Notes: generated by a model from the letters alone, not told the origin. A stretch of 64,000 nt of DNA from Platycnemis pennipes (GCA_933228895.1 OW121851.1:111559271-111623270); one strand, 5' to 3'. Counted from the first letter of the stretch, positions 9,226 through 21,582 are shown. Translations and numbers: made by a program.

Positions 9226-10880
9226 CCCTATGGTCAAGACATGAGCGAGGTATTTCTGGTGAGAGGAATCTAAAATTGTTTCCTGAGTGCAGCTTCCTCA
9301 CTATAAATATACTATATTATAAGTGATAAGTATTTAATTATGTTCTGGGAAATTCTGTCCCCTGGAACAAATACAGAATATTAGGAAGTTAAACTTGAGT
9401 GAATAATCAGTTTTTGCCGAAGTTGCGGTGCAAAAATTTTATATTATCGAGTCTTGAGGGATTAAAATTTTCCCTTACCCCATTGTATGAATAGAATGTT
9501 ATAACTGACGCTTTGTGCATTCAAAATGGCTTTCTCTGGTTTAGGTACGAGACAATATATACAGTCCTGGACACAAAACTCTTACCAATCTCAACGACGA
9601 AATGTGGAAGTTCTTCAAAATGGTCTTCTTCTGATGATTTGGCATGAGACTAAATGAGCCATCCGTTTGCTTTCTGCCATAGCAGTGAAATGGCTACGAT
9701 CTCAATTATGTAACTTAACAGTGTTTGGAGTTGGTAGATGAAGGATTATGAATGTCACTACTAAAATTACCTTCCGCGACCTTCATGTGATCCATTTCAT
9801 CCCTCCTGTGAGATTTCTTGTCCTAAAACAGGTAGTCCTGATAGTTATACTCCTACTTCACCGCTTATCCCACCAAAGGCTCCCAAAATTGGCAAACTAG
9901 TGAACCAGCAGTGGTGAGGGTCGGGTGGTGAAATCAAGCAGTGGATAAGGGTCGATATATCGTTGTGACCTCAAAAATATTTTATTTTGTCTCGAGATCC
10001 AAATATATGTGCATGAATTTCGAACAAAATTCGACTGTGTCAGATTATATTGTTCAACAGCATTGTAGAGGGTAGCAAAATACAGGTTTCTTTGTACTGC
10101 ACACAGGATTAATCAAAATTGTTACATGTTTTCAATGCCTATGTGTCATCATCATGCCGAACTACAAGGATTACCAGAATCGGGAAAATGTATATATTAA
10201 GGTGTCAAATGCGGGCGAGAGGAATTTCAAAGTGTCTTCCAAGCATTCTGTTACGCCTTTCTCCCGTTTCGAGGCCTTTCCCTACGTAACCCGCGCTGGG
10301 CACGAGGGAAGATGAGTTTGGTGTCGTGGGGAAAGTGCTTCGCTGGCTCGAGACGCGGTGTGGTGCCTCCACTTCAAGGAAAAGGTCGAGGGTTGCTGAG
10401 TACCCCTCCCACTCTCTCTCCCGGGTAATGTTTACCCACCCTCCTCCTGGAGTCCATGGCAACCGAAAGTTCGTCCAAAGAGTCCGTTCAACTCCTCTAC
10501 CTGTAGGAGAGTGTATTTCATTTACGTTTGGAAGTACATATTGAAGTGCTGACGCGATATTTGAGGGTGGATTTGTATGGATGCGAAACTCTGTGAGGGG
10601 AATGAGATGATTTAAGGTTATCCTGCGGTGAATTTTGAGATTTAAGAGAGGAAGGGAATGAAAAAAAATATGTTTATCTGTAGGAGATGGACAGATGATT
10701 CAGTGCCGAGTACGGGAGAAGGATAATTAGAGAAAAGGAGAAAATTAGGAGGCTGAGTATATGGATAGAATGTTAATCAGGAAAAATTGCGTGCCAACAG
10801 CCGCTATTGAAGTTAGAATGCAATGTTAAGAAAGTAAGAGACAGTATAAGAAAAGGCATTGGAATAGCAGTAAAAGATGT
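9226..10880. other. No recognised feature; GC-rich patch at about 10210-10480
   Basis: AT-rich non-coding sequence apart from a CpG-rich patch around 10210-10480. Frames overlap on both strands of that patch, and none resembles a known protein. Confidence 0.4.
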
Positions 10881-10889
10881 TGGAAATAT

Positions 10890-11113
10890 TAGTGAAGTCT
10901 TATTGGTGATCTATTCGGGCTTCCCAACGGGTCTGGTCCACGAAGTTTGCCGACGTTTCGATGCACGTGTCGAGCATATTCTGAGTCTCTCAGCCCTGAG
11001 AATGATGTGCGACACGTGCCTCGAAACGTCGGCAAACTTCGTGGACCTGACGCGATGGGAATCCCGAACAGACTTAACCAATTGCATACGCCGGGAATGA
11101 CATTTCTGCACGC
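10890..11113 (+). mobile_element. Palindromic element with degraded hammerhead-like core (H1)
   Basis: Arms of about 70 bp (10913-10980 and 11010-11078) are inverted copies containing GTCCACGAAGTTTGCCGACG and its complement. The 9-mer TGGAAATAT flanks the element (10881-10889 and 11114-11122). The right arm reads CGAAACGTCGGCAAAC: GAAA, a self-complementary ACGU, then C. The upstream half, CTGAGAATGATG, departs from CUGANGA. A tail of about 45 nt with CATACGCCGGGAA follows the palindrome. The element is probably related to H2-H5. Confidence 0.55.
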
Positions 11114-11122
11114 TGGAAATAT

Positions 11123-12064
11123 GCTAATTTGAGGTAACAAAATTTTCAGGGAAGAAACCGTTCGGATACAGCGTCAAGAAGATCAGTACTAGTACTCGAT
11201 CAAAACCTTCCCCTACTGGTATATGGCTGGTAATTATGGCTATGATTCGCATATTATGACTATAATATGTGTGAATAAATCGAGCCGAAACCATACATGT
11301 GACATTAATTGATAGATTGAATCGATGAGTATAGTGGACATTTCTGTCGGATTTTCGCCGCAAAAGTTGATCAGCCCCTTTGCTGATCTTTGTGAGGTGC
11401 GACATCTGCCAATAGCGGATCATTTCTAGCGAAATAGCGGATTGCTCGCCCAAGTTCACCCTTAGTCTTTGCACGGGGCAAAATTTTGCATGGCTTTTTG
11501 TAAATGTGCCGTATCAAAATGCATGTCTTCTTATGCGATTTTTTTGTTTTCCAATTTATTATTGGCTGATGGAGCCCTTGCTATTGGTCGGAGGGCAAAG
11601 TATTTGCTCTTATTTTCCACTTATTTTTAACCAATATTGTATGAACTCAAGCGTATTTACGACTCATTGTGGAAAATTCTGATTCAGAAATTACGTAAGT
11701 GGATGGTCCTTTGAGAAATTAATTGGCTGACTTGCAAAATAATGAAATGTCGTTTGAAGGGAGAATGTTGGCTATAAGTCTGTTCTGGCTATAAGATTGT
11801 TCATGTTCAATTTACTGTGATAGGAAACGCTGCGAGTGATGTTAAACAATTTTCAGGTGGAAGGTGTCCGAGGACAAAATTAATTCTGAAACAAACAAAT
11901 TCTATTGATGCATTTCAAGTAAGGAAAACCATTTCTCAGTTACCGTAAACTAATGTACTTTTTTGTTTCGGAGACATTTTTTATGTTGAATCTTTTATAT
12001 TTGACATCTATAGTGAAGGTAACAGACGTAAGGTTTCATATATCCAACCTGCCAAAAAATAACG
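11123..12064. other. No recognised feature
   Basis: AT-rich and non-coding. Confidence 0.5.
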
Positions 12065-12076
12065 AATTAGACTCGT

Positions 12077-12263
12077 CATCATCATCAGTATTTCAATCCT
12101 AGGATTGGTTTACTGCAGCCCTCCATTCTGCCCTATTCAATGTTAATTTCCTCACGCCCTGGTATGTATTCTATTTTATGCCTTTCTTTATTTGTCCTAT
12201 ATATTTGTCCCTTGGTCTTACTCGCGGTACTTTCCCTTCAACCTTCCCTTCTATTATATTTTT
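12077..12263 (-). mobile_element. LINE-A-related 3' tail with 12-bp target-site duplication
   Basis: AATTAGACTCGT at 12065-12076 repeats exactly at 12264-12275. The insert begins with CATCATCATCAG and CAATCCTAGGATTGGTTTAC, the LINE-A 3' end. It then codes, on the minus strand, for a diverged C-terminus ending NRAEWRAAVNQS-like, preceded by KVPRVRPRDKYI-like residues. It is a different subfamily from the copies at 5336 and 7449 and is severely 5' truncated. Confidence 0.75.
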
Positions 12264-12275
12264 AATTAGACTCGT

Positions 12276-14472
12276 AGGGTTAGAGATACAATGACCGTAC
12301 TAACTACTCTGTAAGCAACATATTGACTACTAAATTCACGCTATGTATATCATTTCAATTTTTCGTTCTTCATCCTCCTGTCCACTCTATGATGCCCGGC
12401 TGAGATGCTCCTTTTAAAGGTTCTTTGGTGATTTGGCATTGAGCAAAGTTGATTTTATTAATTAAAACGTGTAACTTAGAATTATATGTTTGAAATAGCC
12501 ATGGGTATTTGCTTGCCAATTAGTATTCTTCTTGCACGTAGTTTGTTTAGTGACGTGATGTTGTTAGTTATCGTGAGTTATTTATATATTTTTACTATTC
12601 ATCTACGGCTCAGTAAACGTGGAGGTATTATTCTCTGTCACAGGCGAGGAAGGCAGCTCACGGTAACGTTTTGTTTATTCATACTTCAACTCCTTTTATG
12701 ACTGACCACGCTCTTTTATTTGCGTTAAATTTTTGCGGTGCGATTTGATCTCTAGGTTGCGCGAGCAAAATTTTTCATTATTTATTTTAAATTCTAAGTG
12801 TGTTACCTTTTAATTTCCCTGCGCATCAGTCTTTCACTCGTTTTGCGTGATTGAATTCGTCCCTGAACTTTCTCGCGTGGTATGCTTCCCTTTCAAAAGG
12901 GGTTTGAGAATATAAGAGGAGAAATGGGTAGGATGTGGAGAACGGACGCCGATCCTTACAGCTCACTCACTACCTATCCCTTCCCCGACTCATTCAAACA
13001 TCCCCACTAACAAGCTTCCTGCGCCCCACTCTTTTGTACTACCCTTACGCCTCTCGCCTCTCGACGTTTATATCCTCTCCTCCCCGAATCCATTGAAAAC
13101 GACACGGCCTTTCCCTCCTGATGAACTCTCGACACGCTCTCCAGTAGCGTAGCAACGGAGGCTGCTCGCAGGTCAATGGTAGGTACTGTTGCAACCATTG
13201 GTTGCAACGCTGTGCCGCCTGTAAATAATGCCTTTTCACTCTACTGAAACAGAGAGATTGTTGACACCTCGGTCATCATTGTTGGAGCTGTGACAACAAT
13301 AGTAGGCTTTCGGATAGTCCCTACACGCGCTTCAGCAGCGTAGTAGATCGTTGCATCTTCCTGCCTAGCCAATAGTAAATACATAAAGCCCCTAATTTGG
13401 GTCTCCATATCTTTCACCTACTCCTTTCCATTACCCTCTTCAACATTCCATTACCTCTCAATCATCCTTTCACATTAATGACCTCTTTCGAAATTTTCCT
13501 GCTAAATTCCTTTTGTGTCCTTTCATGTTTAGTACTTCATTTGTTTCCCTATCCACCCAGCCAGCATTACCTATTCTTCTACAATCTCACGTCCCTGAAA
13601 CTGCCATTTAGTGTTAGGCTTGGGTTTTAAGTTGTTGAATCTGCTTACGAGTAATCACACGTAAGTCTGTCTGCCTTAACTCAGTCCTAAGCTTGATTGA
13701 TTGGGAAAAATACACAGCAGTCGTGTCCGAGGTGTGATTCGAACCCCGTGACCTTTGGGCTACCTAAATGGAACGTTACCGATTTTGCTTTTTCGCAACC
13801 GATCTGAAACCACGTATCCGCGTTCATTCTCCTTCCTCAGACTCCAGGTTTCTGAGCCGTATAGCTCTAAACTACACGCATGAGTGTTCAGTAACTTTTT
13901 CTTCGCGTATTGAAGGAGAGATTCCCTCATCATGTTTTTCTCCTCTTTGCATATGTCTCATTGGGCAGCTAAATCCTTCACGTGATATGCCAATTGTCAA
14001 ACACATATTGTTCAAAAAATTTCTAAATTTTAGGAAACTGTTAAAATCTGAGGTATTTTATACCAAACTTATTTGTTGTTTTATCTAAATAGTATATGTG
14101 AAAATTACGCTTTAATGATTCGTGAGAAGACGTCAATGAAATATTGAGTTGACGAGAATTATTTTTTTATATACTTGGGATGACAAACGTTCGAGGGAAA
14201 GTGGGTGGTAATGAATAAATGCAATGGAGATCGCACGTGGTTCCTCACTTTTCGTTCCTCATGTAACTCAACTAAAATTATATTCCTCTTAAGATAAAAA
14301 ATAAATGTTTCCCATCCATACAGGGTTCAGCAAAGTCACTCTTGCGAGTCGAAAAATGGGATTATTCAGTTATGGGGAAACACTGTGGCTCCTGAAGTGA
14401 ATGCATTAAATCCATCAGTTTTAAAATAATTGGTCTATTTTCACTTCAAATTACATCATATATTTTTCTTCA
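12276..14472. other. No recognised feature
   Basis: Non-coding sequence. Several short frames around 13000-13240 and 13770-14090 have no recognisable protein content. Confidence 0.45.
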
Positions 14473-14508
14473 GATTCAATACGTACACATTAGCGTACGT
14501 ATTGAATC
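14473..14508. repeat. Perfect 14-bp hairpin
   Basis: GATTCAATACGTAC (14473-14486) and its exact reverse complement (14495-14508) are separated by 8 nt. It could be the core of a small foldback element; no flanking duplication was seen. Confidence 0.7.
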
Positions 14509-15723
14509 ACCTGTGTATCGTCGCGAAGTATTCTTATGAGGATATGAGGAAGCTAAAATTCTTAACTTTAGAAAGGAGAAATCACAGTGTATTTTAAGAA
14601 AAAAGATAAGATTTAGAATTTTTATAAGATCCAGTCTGCATTTAGTTTGATGGTTGTGTCTATTTTGTGTATGTTTTCCTTGTTGTCAGTTGGAATGCAC
14701 TGCTTATTATGCATGCCCTGAATAAACATGAATGAAACAGAGTTTCTTCAGTTTTTTAGGAATGTCAAGTATTTTCACTTTAGTATGAATCACCCTTCTC
14801 GAGAATTCCAGTGAGGAGTCAGCCCCAAAAATGATTTTTTTAGAAAGGTAGAGAATAATAGGAAGATTATAGAAATTCCAGTTAGAAACATGGTGTATTC
14901 CATACACGTATACCTATTATAATGAGTTAATTCTGTTCCATTTCTATATTCTTGTATTAATGCTTTCCACTTTGTTTGGGAATAAAATTAGAGAGAACCA
15001 AGCGAAACATGGTTGCGTAGACTCCAAAGGGCTCATTCTTTCGGGTAAATGTAATGAAGTTATGAAGATGTGTGGTGCAATTGTGAGAATAAGCATTCAT
15101 CCGTGTTTACTCATTCTGCGGAAAATTCCAGGAGAAGAACGGTTGGCTCTCCTCGGGAAACTTTCGCGTCGAGAGAGCTTCATCCCTTTTATAGTCCCCC
15201 ACTCCGTCGGCCGAAACGTCGGAAACAATTAGCGAGATGTTAAGCAGGGCGAGGTTATTCATACGCCATGGAACTACGGCCACCCTTCTCTTGTGAAATA
15301 AATACGTCACGGCAATTACTTCGGAATTAATTGCCAAATTAGCTTTCTCGGAGAGCGAGCCACGCGTTGCATTGTTGTAACCGCAATAATTTCGTCCTCC
15401 CTTCCTCCTACAGCCTTTCTCTCATTCTGCTTTCATCCTCTAGCACGTGTTAACTCCCGTCATTCTTAATTTCCGTGTCGTTTATCCCAAACAGCTCCTT
15501 CGGGAGAATGATGATGTCATTTCGTTATCTTTATATTTGATGTCGCACCTGCAGCGTGGCCTTAGTCGGGAGGGATAAATTTGTTGAACGCGGTGGAGCA
15601 TCATCTTTTGCCATTCAGATACGACCGCAGACGACCATTAATTTTATTTAAGTGAAGTGAATCACGTACAGACTGGGCTGGCAAACTATTGTCATAAGAC
15701 TATGCCCTTCTTCACTTACAAGT
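14509..15723. other. No recognised gene; possible hammerhead-type remnant at 15190-15270
   Basis: Mostly non-coding. At 15203-15225 the string GGCCGAAACGTCGGAAAC, followed by a tail with TTCATACGCC, resembles the right half and tail of H1. No CUGAUGA-like half precedes it, so it is at most a remnant. Confidence 0.3.
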
Positions 15724-15815
15724 AATGAAAATTGCGTTGTTTCATGCGTGACTTCATGGAATTTGCTAAGCATGTTAAATGAGAAGCAGTAACTTTGTAA
15801 TTCCACATGTATTTA

Positions 15816-15862
15816 TTGTAAACGACCTAGGTTTCGACGTAGCACGTCATCATCAGGTACAA
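15816..15862 (-). ncRNA. Hammerhead-ribozyme-like core, minus strand of H2
   Basis: This is the exact inverted partner of the plus-strand motif. CTGATGA spans 15856-15850 and GAAAC spans 15835-15831, read on the minus strand, with identical stem II and stem III. Transcription of either strand would therefore yield the motif. Confidence 0.55.
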
Positions 15863-15960
15863 ATATCACAGAACACTCAGAATATATAGTCACAAACATT
15901 AGGGGGATATATATATTCTGATATTATAGGTGACTATATATTCTGAGTGTTCTGTGATAT

Positions 15961-16007
15961 TTGTACCTGATGATGACGTGCTACGTCGAAACCTAGGTCG
16001 TTTACAA
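15961..16007 (+). ncRNA. Hammerhead-ribozyme-like core, plus strand of H2
   Basis: CUGAUGA (15967-15973) is followed by one extra U. Stem II is GACGU-GCU-ACGUC (15975-15987). Then come GAA (15988-15990) and a self-complementary ACCUAGGU (15991-15998) that can form only a minimal stem III, and C at 15999 as the expected cleavage-site nucleotide (GUC). Stem I can pair UUGUAC (15961-15966) with GU and ACAA after 15999, leaving a two-U bulge. An extra nucleotide between A9 and stem II is tolerated in some natural hammerheads, and palindromic short stem III versions are known to act as dimers in Penelope-like elements. Activity here is unproven. Confidence 0.55.
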
Positions 16008-16154
16008 TAAATACACGTGGAATTACAAAGTTACTGCTTCTCGTTTAAAATGAAAATTGGCTCGATTTTTTTAAAACTTGCTTCCGTGAATGACTAGCCG
16101 ACATTATCTAGGGTATATTCTTCTATGAAAATCAACATCTGCACATTGTTGGCT

Positions 16155-16280
16155 ACTGACAACGCTGGGTTTCTCTCCTCCATTCCTTGGAAAATTCCCA
16201 CCAATTTCCAAGTACGCAACTAACTTTAATGGTTCACGTGGCTTTAACTGTCGGTCGTCTCCCCTATTGGCAGAAAACGT
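16155..16280 (+). mobile_element. SINE-1 3' fragment
   Basis: ACGCTGGGTTTCTCTCC, CCTTGGAAAATTCCCACC and AACTGTCGGTCGTCTCCCCT follow in the same order as the 3' third of the complete copies at 26272 and 51130. The tRNA-like head is missing. Confidence 0.7.
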
Positions 16281-16446
16281 CGATTATCTACTCTTTACCC
16301 TCGGTGCAAATGCCCTAGTTGCTGACTTACTTTAAAAATAAATCCACCCTAATTATTATTACTGCACTAATCATCGTGAGACCTGTGGGAGAGGGTGTTA
16401 AGTCAAAGGCCGGGGAAAGAGAGGAAAAGTAGTAAGGAATGGGACG

Positions 16447-16790
16447 TAAGAATCGGTTTGGGTTGGTGGCTAGAGCGCTTGACTCTTATCTTGGGAGCCA
16501 GGGTTCGAATCTCGGTTTCGGCAAATTTATTTGCTGTATACTGGCCACTACTTGATTTTTGTGTGAAAAGTACCTTATTGAGTACCTTAGTTAGACTGGT
16601 ACTCTAGAGGGGACTCTACTGGACTAGAGAAAAGTACCTTAGTTAGACTGTATATGGCATGGCGAATTAAAGTATTGGCCCCTAAAATCCTTCCGTTAAG
16701 ATTAAGTCAGACTCCGGAAGCTAAGGCCAACGCCGGTTTTCACTCCACCCTTCTTTCTCCCATGAAAAATGCTCAGCTCTGACGATCCAT
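16447..16790 (+). mobile_element. SINE-1, full-length but diverged
   Basis: A box GGTTGGTGGCTAGAGCG and B box GGGTTCGAATCTC are followed by ACTGGCCACTACTTG and, near the end, AACGCCGGTTTTCACTCCACCC. The centre has a local duplication of GAGTACCTTAGTTAGACTGG and AGTACCTTAGTTAGACTG, so this copy is longer there than others. Confidence 0.7.
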
Positions 16791-19700
16791 CCTGTTATCA
16801 TGGAGTGTATATATATTTGTCTGCCTTTTAAATTAGACCAACTCGACACTTGAATAATTTTAATTTGTGTTTTATGGTAATCTTATTTTGCATCTTTCAT
16901 TTCATTAGTTGATTATTTTCATTAAACTTTGAGTCTCTTCTCCTTCTTTGAGCATATCTTTTCGTGAAGTGCGAATGAATACAATTTAGTCAAAAACTCT
17001 ACATTTTTGTTTGTTTTCATGAGACTAAGACTTTAAAAACCTTTAATAGCTTGTTCTGAAAGTGACTCCGAAACAGTAACTGCTACGGAAATCGTACAGA
17101 TATATTTCGTCATATAGAATTCGTAAGCCTTGGTAATATTATCATTCGAAGTTTAATATGGATGCATTAACGATGAAGGAAGGGTTGTAAACTTAGGAGC
17201 TATGTTTGGAAACAAAAGGAGAAGTTCTTTTTCTGGCAAAACTTTTATTTTGGTGATGGTTAATGCTGACAGGAACGTTCTCCGATGGCTGGGAGAAACC
17301 GAACAGCGATAATGGGCTGCTTCTTCGGATTACGAAAGAGAACAAGTTTTGAACTGCCTTGAAATATAACCTGGCGTGCTTTATTTTTGTGAATCCCCTT
17401 ACTAACCTGTCTTTTTCAAAATTACACTGCTAATGAGGAATAATAGACCCTTTTTTGTTTGATCTCTTTTTATTTAGTTTTCCATCAACTCTGTTGGAGT
17501 TCCCTACCTTGAAACTTTATCCAAAGAACCCGTCATATTCAGGGAAGGCAGAAATCGTCGAGAAAAGAAATTACCGAGTAGCTTTCCTTCCATCCCTGGA
17601 AGAAATAATGGCCTCGTCTAGGGTCAAAGGATGTTTTGTTGAAATATTGGAGGAAAGAAAGGATAACTCGAAAATTGCGTACAAATTGATTTAACGACTC
17701 AGGAGTTATTGACGATGAAAGGTCAAGGATGAGAGTCACATCTGTTGAAATCAGCATAAAATCAGGCGCTGCCAATTTGTGATTTAATCCCTCAACTGTT
17801 TGCATAATTTTATTCGATTTTAATTGTCTATTTTTACGTTGATAAGTGTATGTCTACAATTATTCTGAGTCATTTAAGATTGAAGGCAGATTAGTGATAT
17901 TGGGAAAGGTTGGAGTGATGTGTAGAAATTGTTAGTCAAAATTCAAGTGGAAGATAATTTTTGTGTTTCTCCGTGGTTTTATTCAAAGGGCGGTTGTTCG
18001 GTAATTTTTCGAACCGCTAATTATATTCATAGCAGATGACTGACCAAAATAACTTAAAAAAGAGTTATCCAAATGCTTTTTTTTTCTTTCTTGTCGTTAA
18101 ACAATTTTTGATTCAATGAAAAGGACAGAATGATATTTTGTGGAATTCTAATAGTATTGAATTTTTTTAAGTTTTTTTTTAACTGGCTCATATTCATACA
18201 TATCTTGAGATTTCAACTGAATGCACAGCAGCTTGAAATACAATTGATGAATGACAGGTTAACTGTAGTTATTTTCATGTTAGTGTTTCATGATTAGGTT
18301 CCAAATTTTTGTTAGTTCAGTCCCGGTGAAATGATTCACATTCAATCAGAGATATGTTAAAAAATAATTCTTAAGTTTTTCTCTGAATTCGAGATAGTGA
18401 ATTACCTTTCTGAACTTGCCAGGAATAAATTAGGTGTTAATTACATGCTTAGAATGAATGTACGGTTGAAAATAGCTATCGCAATTGAAACTAAAATATT
18501 TGTGTCTGTCGAAACTAAATTTATTTGTGCACTATCTAGTATATACGTTGAAAATATCAACGCATTTTGTCATTTGTTCCTTAAAATGAAATCGTTATTG
18601 CTAGTTAAATATATGTGATTGCATTCAGAGAAGACTGTTATGCAGTTTGGTGCATCGGCATACGCAGTAAATAAGGACGTTCGATTTTCTCGGAAACAAT
18701 TTTACTTTTCTAGAGTAAGTTTATGAATATTTTGTTTTTCAATTTCCGGAAGGAAAAGTTAATTAGAAAGTTGGCTGTACTCTCACCAAGTGTAGCCGTA
18801 AAATACGAAATTTAGGGCAGGTAATGCCGTGTAGTTAATTCAACCTCTAGTGTTTCATGTTTCTTTTTTTTAGTATTCCAATTTAATCAAATTATCAGCT
18901 CTTTTACATATTCTTTTTTAGTTAGATACTCAACAACGTTTTAGCTGTAAAATGAAATTATTATTGTGTGGTAGCATAGAGTTAACATAGCTGATCGGCT
19001 TCTTGGTTCCCATCCAAGAGAGGGCTTTTTGGTTACGCCAAGCCAAATGCAAGTTCTGTGATTATCTGGACACGAGAACTTTCTTGGAAACCGCAGATGA
19101 AACAGGGAAGAAACTGCATGTTAATGTATCCAGCATCCCCCACCCTCCCCACTTAAACTTAATGTATTAATTTCACACGCCGTTGTGTGTACCCTCTTAG
19201 CGAGCTGTAGATCTTAGCGAGGTGTACCCTCACAAACCAGACCAGCCTTTGTGTTGAATACCGGGGTGGGAAATGAGATTACCCGGAGTGAATTGCGAAT
19301 CTCAGGTAGATTGTCAGAGAATAGGAGAGGACTGAGGAACTTGGTGAGCATTCATAATGAGCAATTCATGCTACTCTCCGTGAAACGCTTCATTGGAATA
19401 ATTTCCATGAACAATTTCCTTACAAAATCTGTTCATCCTTTCTCCTTCCACCAACAAAAAAATGGTATTACCTTAGAGGTTGATGGATGTCATTGTCATG
19501 GTGGGTTCACCTCTAGAGTTCTCTTGGTTACGGGGTTCAGCTCAACGATTAGATTGCCACTAATTTTCTACGTGTTGGCTGCCAACCGTACCCGGTAAAG
19601 GAATACAGAAGAAACAGCCTGCACCTATTTCGCATTGCTTGTCGAAAAAAAAATATTAACAATTGTAAAGCCTGTTCCTCTCGGTAAAATATTTCGTAAA

Positions 19701-19885
19701 ACTTTTTTGAAATCTATCATATTTTTTCAAATGTGCTTTCTCACGATTAAATGGATTCATAAAAATTACTTTAATGAAATGGTTTCATATAAATTAGTTT
19801 TATGAAACGTTTTTTATTGGATTAGGACATGTTTCCGTACCCATAAATTGTTTTATGCCACAGAAAAGGTGAAAATCGCGTTTTC
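16791..19885. other. No recognised feature
   Basis: About 3 kb of AT-rich non-coding sequence. The frame at 17455-17694 overlaps one on the opposite strand and has no family likeness. Confidence 0.45.
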
Positions 19886-20204
19886 TTAAACCTATTGTAC
19901 ACGGGTCGAGTATTCTGGCAAGTGATTGGTCGAGTCAAGTGGCATGATCTATGTAAACGGTGATGTCAGTCGAGTGACCAGTCAAGTGTGGAGTAGGTAG
20001 TCGAGTCAAGTAGGTTTGCACATGTAGCTAACAAGGAGACATCGCGAGATTGATGTTCGGGATCCGAATGCCGATGTTATTTTCTGAAACTATAAAGGAA
20101 ATGTAGAAAAAGTGTCACGGCTTTCTTCCCCATAGGCCCGGGTTCGAGAGATATTAGCAAGTAAAGATTTGGCGCAGAATCAGTATCTTTAAGTAAGGGA
20201 ACGA

Positions 20205-20300
20205 CCCCAACAACCGGCGTAGCCGCGTGCGTTAAGGCGCACGGCCGATGGCTATTGCCCCGGGCGACCTGGGTTCGAGTCCCGGTGAAGTCAATTTTTT
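20205..20300 (+). mobile_element. tRNA-like sequence (Leu/Ser-type), SINE head or tRNA pseudogene
   Basis: A class-II-like A box GTAGCCGCGTGCGTTAAGGC and a consensus B box GGGTTCGAGTCCC with a paired T stem (CTGGG/CCCGG) are followed by AATTTTTTTTT, a possible Pol III terminator. The acceptor ends do not pair and no sensible anticodon loop is seen, so a working tRNA gene is unlikely. It lies inside the Harbinger-type element. Confidence 0.5.
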
Positions 20301-20374
20301 TTTCTTTCTTATAATTTAAGGAATCAATGCTACAACCCATCCCCATTCATTTAAGTCAGTTTCGTTAGTATTTA

Positions 20375-21110
20375 TTCTATTTTCAACTCATTTTCTGGAT
20401 TTTCAATGGACCGAGGACTTACGACGCGAATTAGGGGATTTTATTTTCCCATTACAGGCTCACATGCTGCCCGACGCATTAGGTTTGGATTTCAAAGATC
20501 CGTGAATACTTCTATGAATACCAAGGGCTTCAATTGTTCGCTGGACTACCTGAAGATAGTAAAGAATGAACTGAATGCTTATTACTCTGCGACGGTTGCC
20601 CTCGTAAATTCCTCGGAACCGCCCTGGAATTTTCACTTTTATCACTTAATTTTTCCTTAAATAGTGAGCATGATATCGGCGGTAAATAGAAGGGCATGTG
20701 AAACATATTTAAAATGATTTTCTCAAAGTACAACGTATTTTATTGCAGTGAACCCTTATCGTGGACGAAGGGAAGATTTTGAATTCCTACACATAAAACA
20801 TGATGTAGGGATAACACTATTTTTCTTCCCACCTCCTGTTTTCTTTCGGTTCAATGAATGAATTTAAATTTTCATTCGTGGCAGGTATTTGCCCATTATT
20901 TGATTATAGGCATTGATAAAACTTTTGAAGTAAGGTATATTCCTTCATCGTTTTTACATACCCAATCCCATACAAATTAAATAGTATTTAATGTCAGTTA
21001 CAATAGTATTTTTCTATCTTCAGCGTATTTTATTGATTTTTAAACGGACCTCCGAATGGTGACTTACCACGCGAATTTGGGGACGTATATAACGACACGT
21101 GAAATTCCAG
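20375..21110 (+). repeat. Diverged direct duplication about 640 bp apart
   Basis: About 90 bp at 20375-20460 (TTAGTATTTATTCTATTTTC, then GGACTTACGACGCGAATTAG) resembles 20995-21090 (TAGTATTTTTCTATCTTC, then GTGACTTACCACGCGAATTT). Both lie inside the Harbinger-type element and may record an internal tandem duplication. Confidence 0.45.
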
Positions 21111-21582
21111 GTAATGCGTTCTTCTACGCCCCAGCCATTGCTCCCTCAACCCCTTCATATATTTTTGATCTCAACTCTTTCTTGTCACCAAATAAACTCT
21201 ACTGGCTATCCTCACATTCAGTTACTAACCCTAGCCAGCTTCCCCCTTTTACCCATTAGGTCAAGTGCAATGACCCTGCGTTCCAGTAGTCTGCTCAAAG
21301 CGGTCTCAAAGTCTTCTTTGTCTATCTTTCGCACCCGTCTTCACACGGTTGGGCCTCGGTGCCTCATTGAGAGATTAGCGAGGGTCAGCTGTGGAGGAAG
21401 GGTTGCTGGGGGCGGAACTCTTTGAAGGGCGCAAGAAGGCATGTCATAAAGGAGACAGGGTGGACGGAAGGACATTCTGTAGTAAGGAGGGAGAATTTGT
21501 TCGAAAGACAGTGGGTGGGCTGTGGAGAAAATCTAACGGAGGGAAAACCCAGTGGAAATGATATTATGAATAAAAGAATGTA

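Larger units (their letters stand above)
15735..16048 (+). mobile_element. Palindromic hammerhead-bearing retroelement fragment (H2)
   Basis: The direct repeat AATGAAAATTG (15724-15734 and 16049-16059) flanks the element. After about 44 unique bases come two arms of about 115 bp (15779-15893 and 15930-16044) that are almost perfect inverted copies around a short AT-rich centre. Each arm carries a hammerhead-like core, one per strand, followed by CAATAAATAC and GTGGAATTACAAAGTTA. TTAA also sits at both ends of the palindrome (15775-15778 and 16045-16048), so a TTAA-targeting MITE is the alternative reading. The unique 5' part (GACTTCATGGAAT) resembles that of H5, which favours a common retroelement family. 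Confidence 0.65.

Noticed and set aside
15190..15270. A sixth hammerhead-like element
   Set aside because: Only the GAAACGTCGG half and a tail resembling H1 are present; no CUGAUGA-like half, no inverted arm, no flanking duplication.
15779..16044. H2 as a piggyBac-type MITE with TTAA sites
   Set aside because: TTAA is at both ends of the palindrome. But an 11-bp direct repeat lies further out, and the segment between is related to the 5' part of H5, so the retroelement reading is preferred. Not fully excluded.
17455..17694. 79-codon plus frame that looks protein-like
   Set aside because: Balanced composition, but overlaps an 88-codon antisense frame, has no recognisable motif, and good flanking splice sites were not seen.
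20205..20300. Functional Leu/Ser tRNA gene
   Set aside because: A and B boxes are good, but the acceptor stem does not pair and the anticodon region is not tRNA-like.
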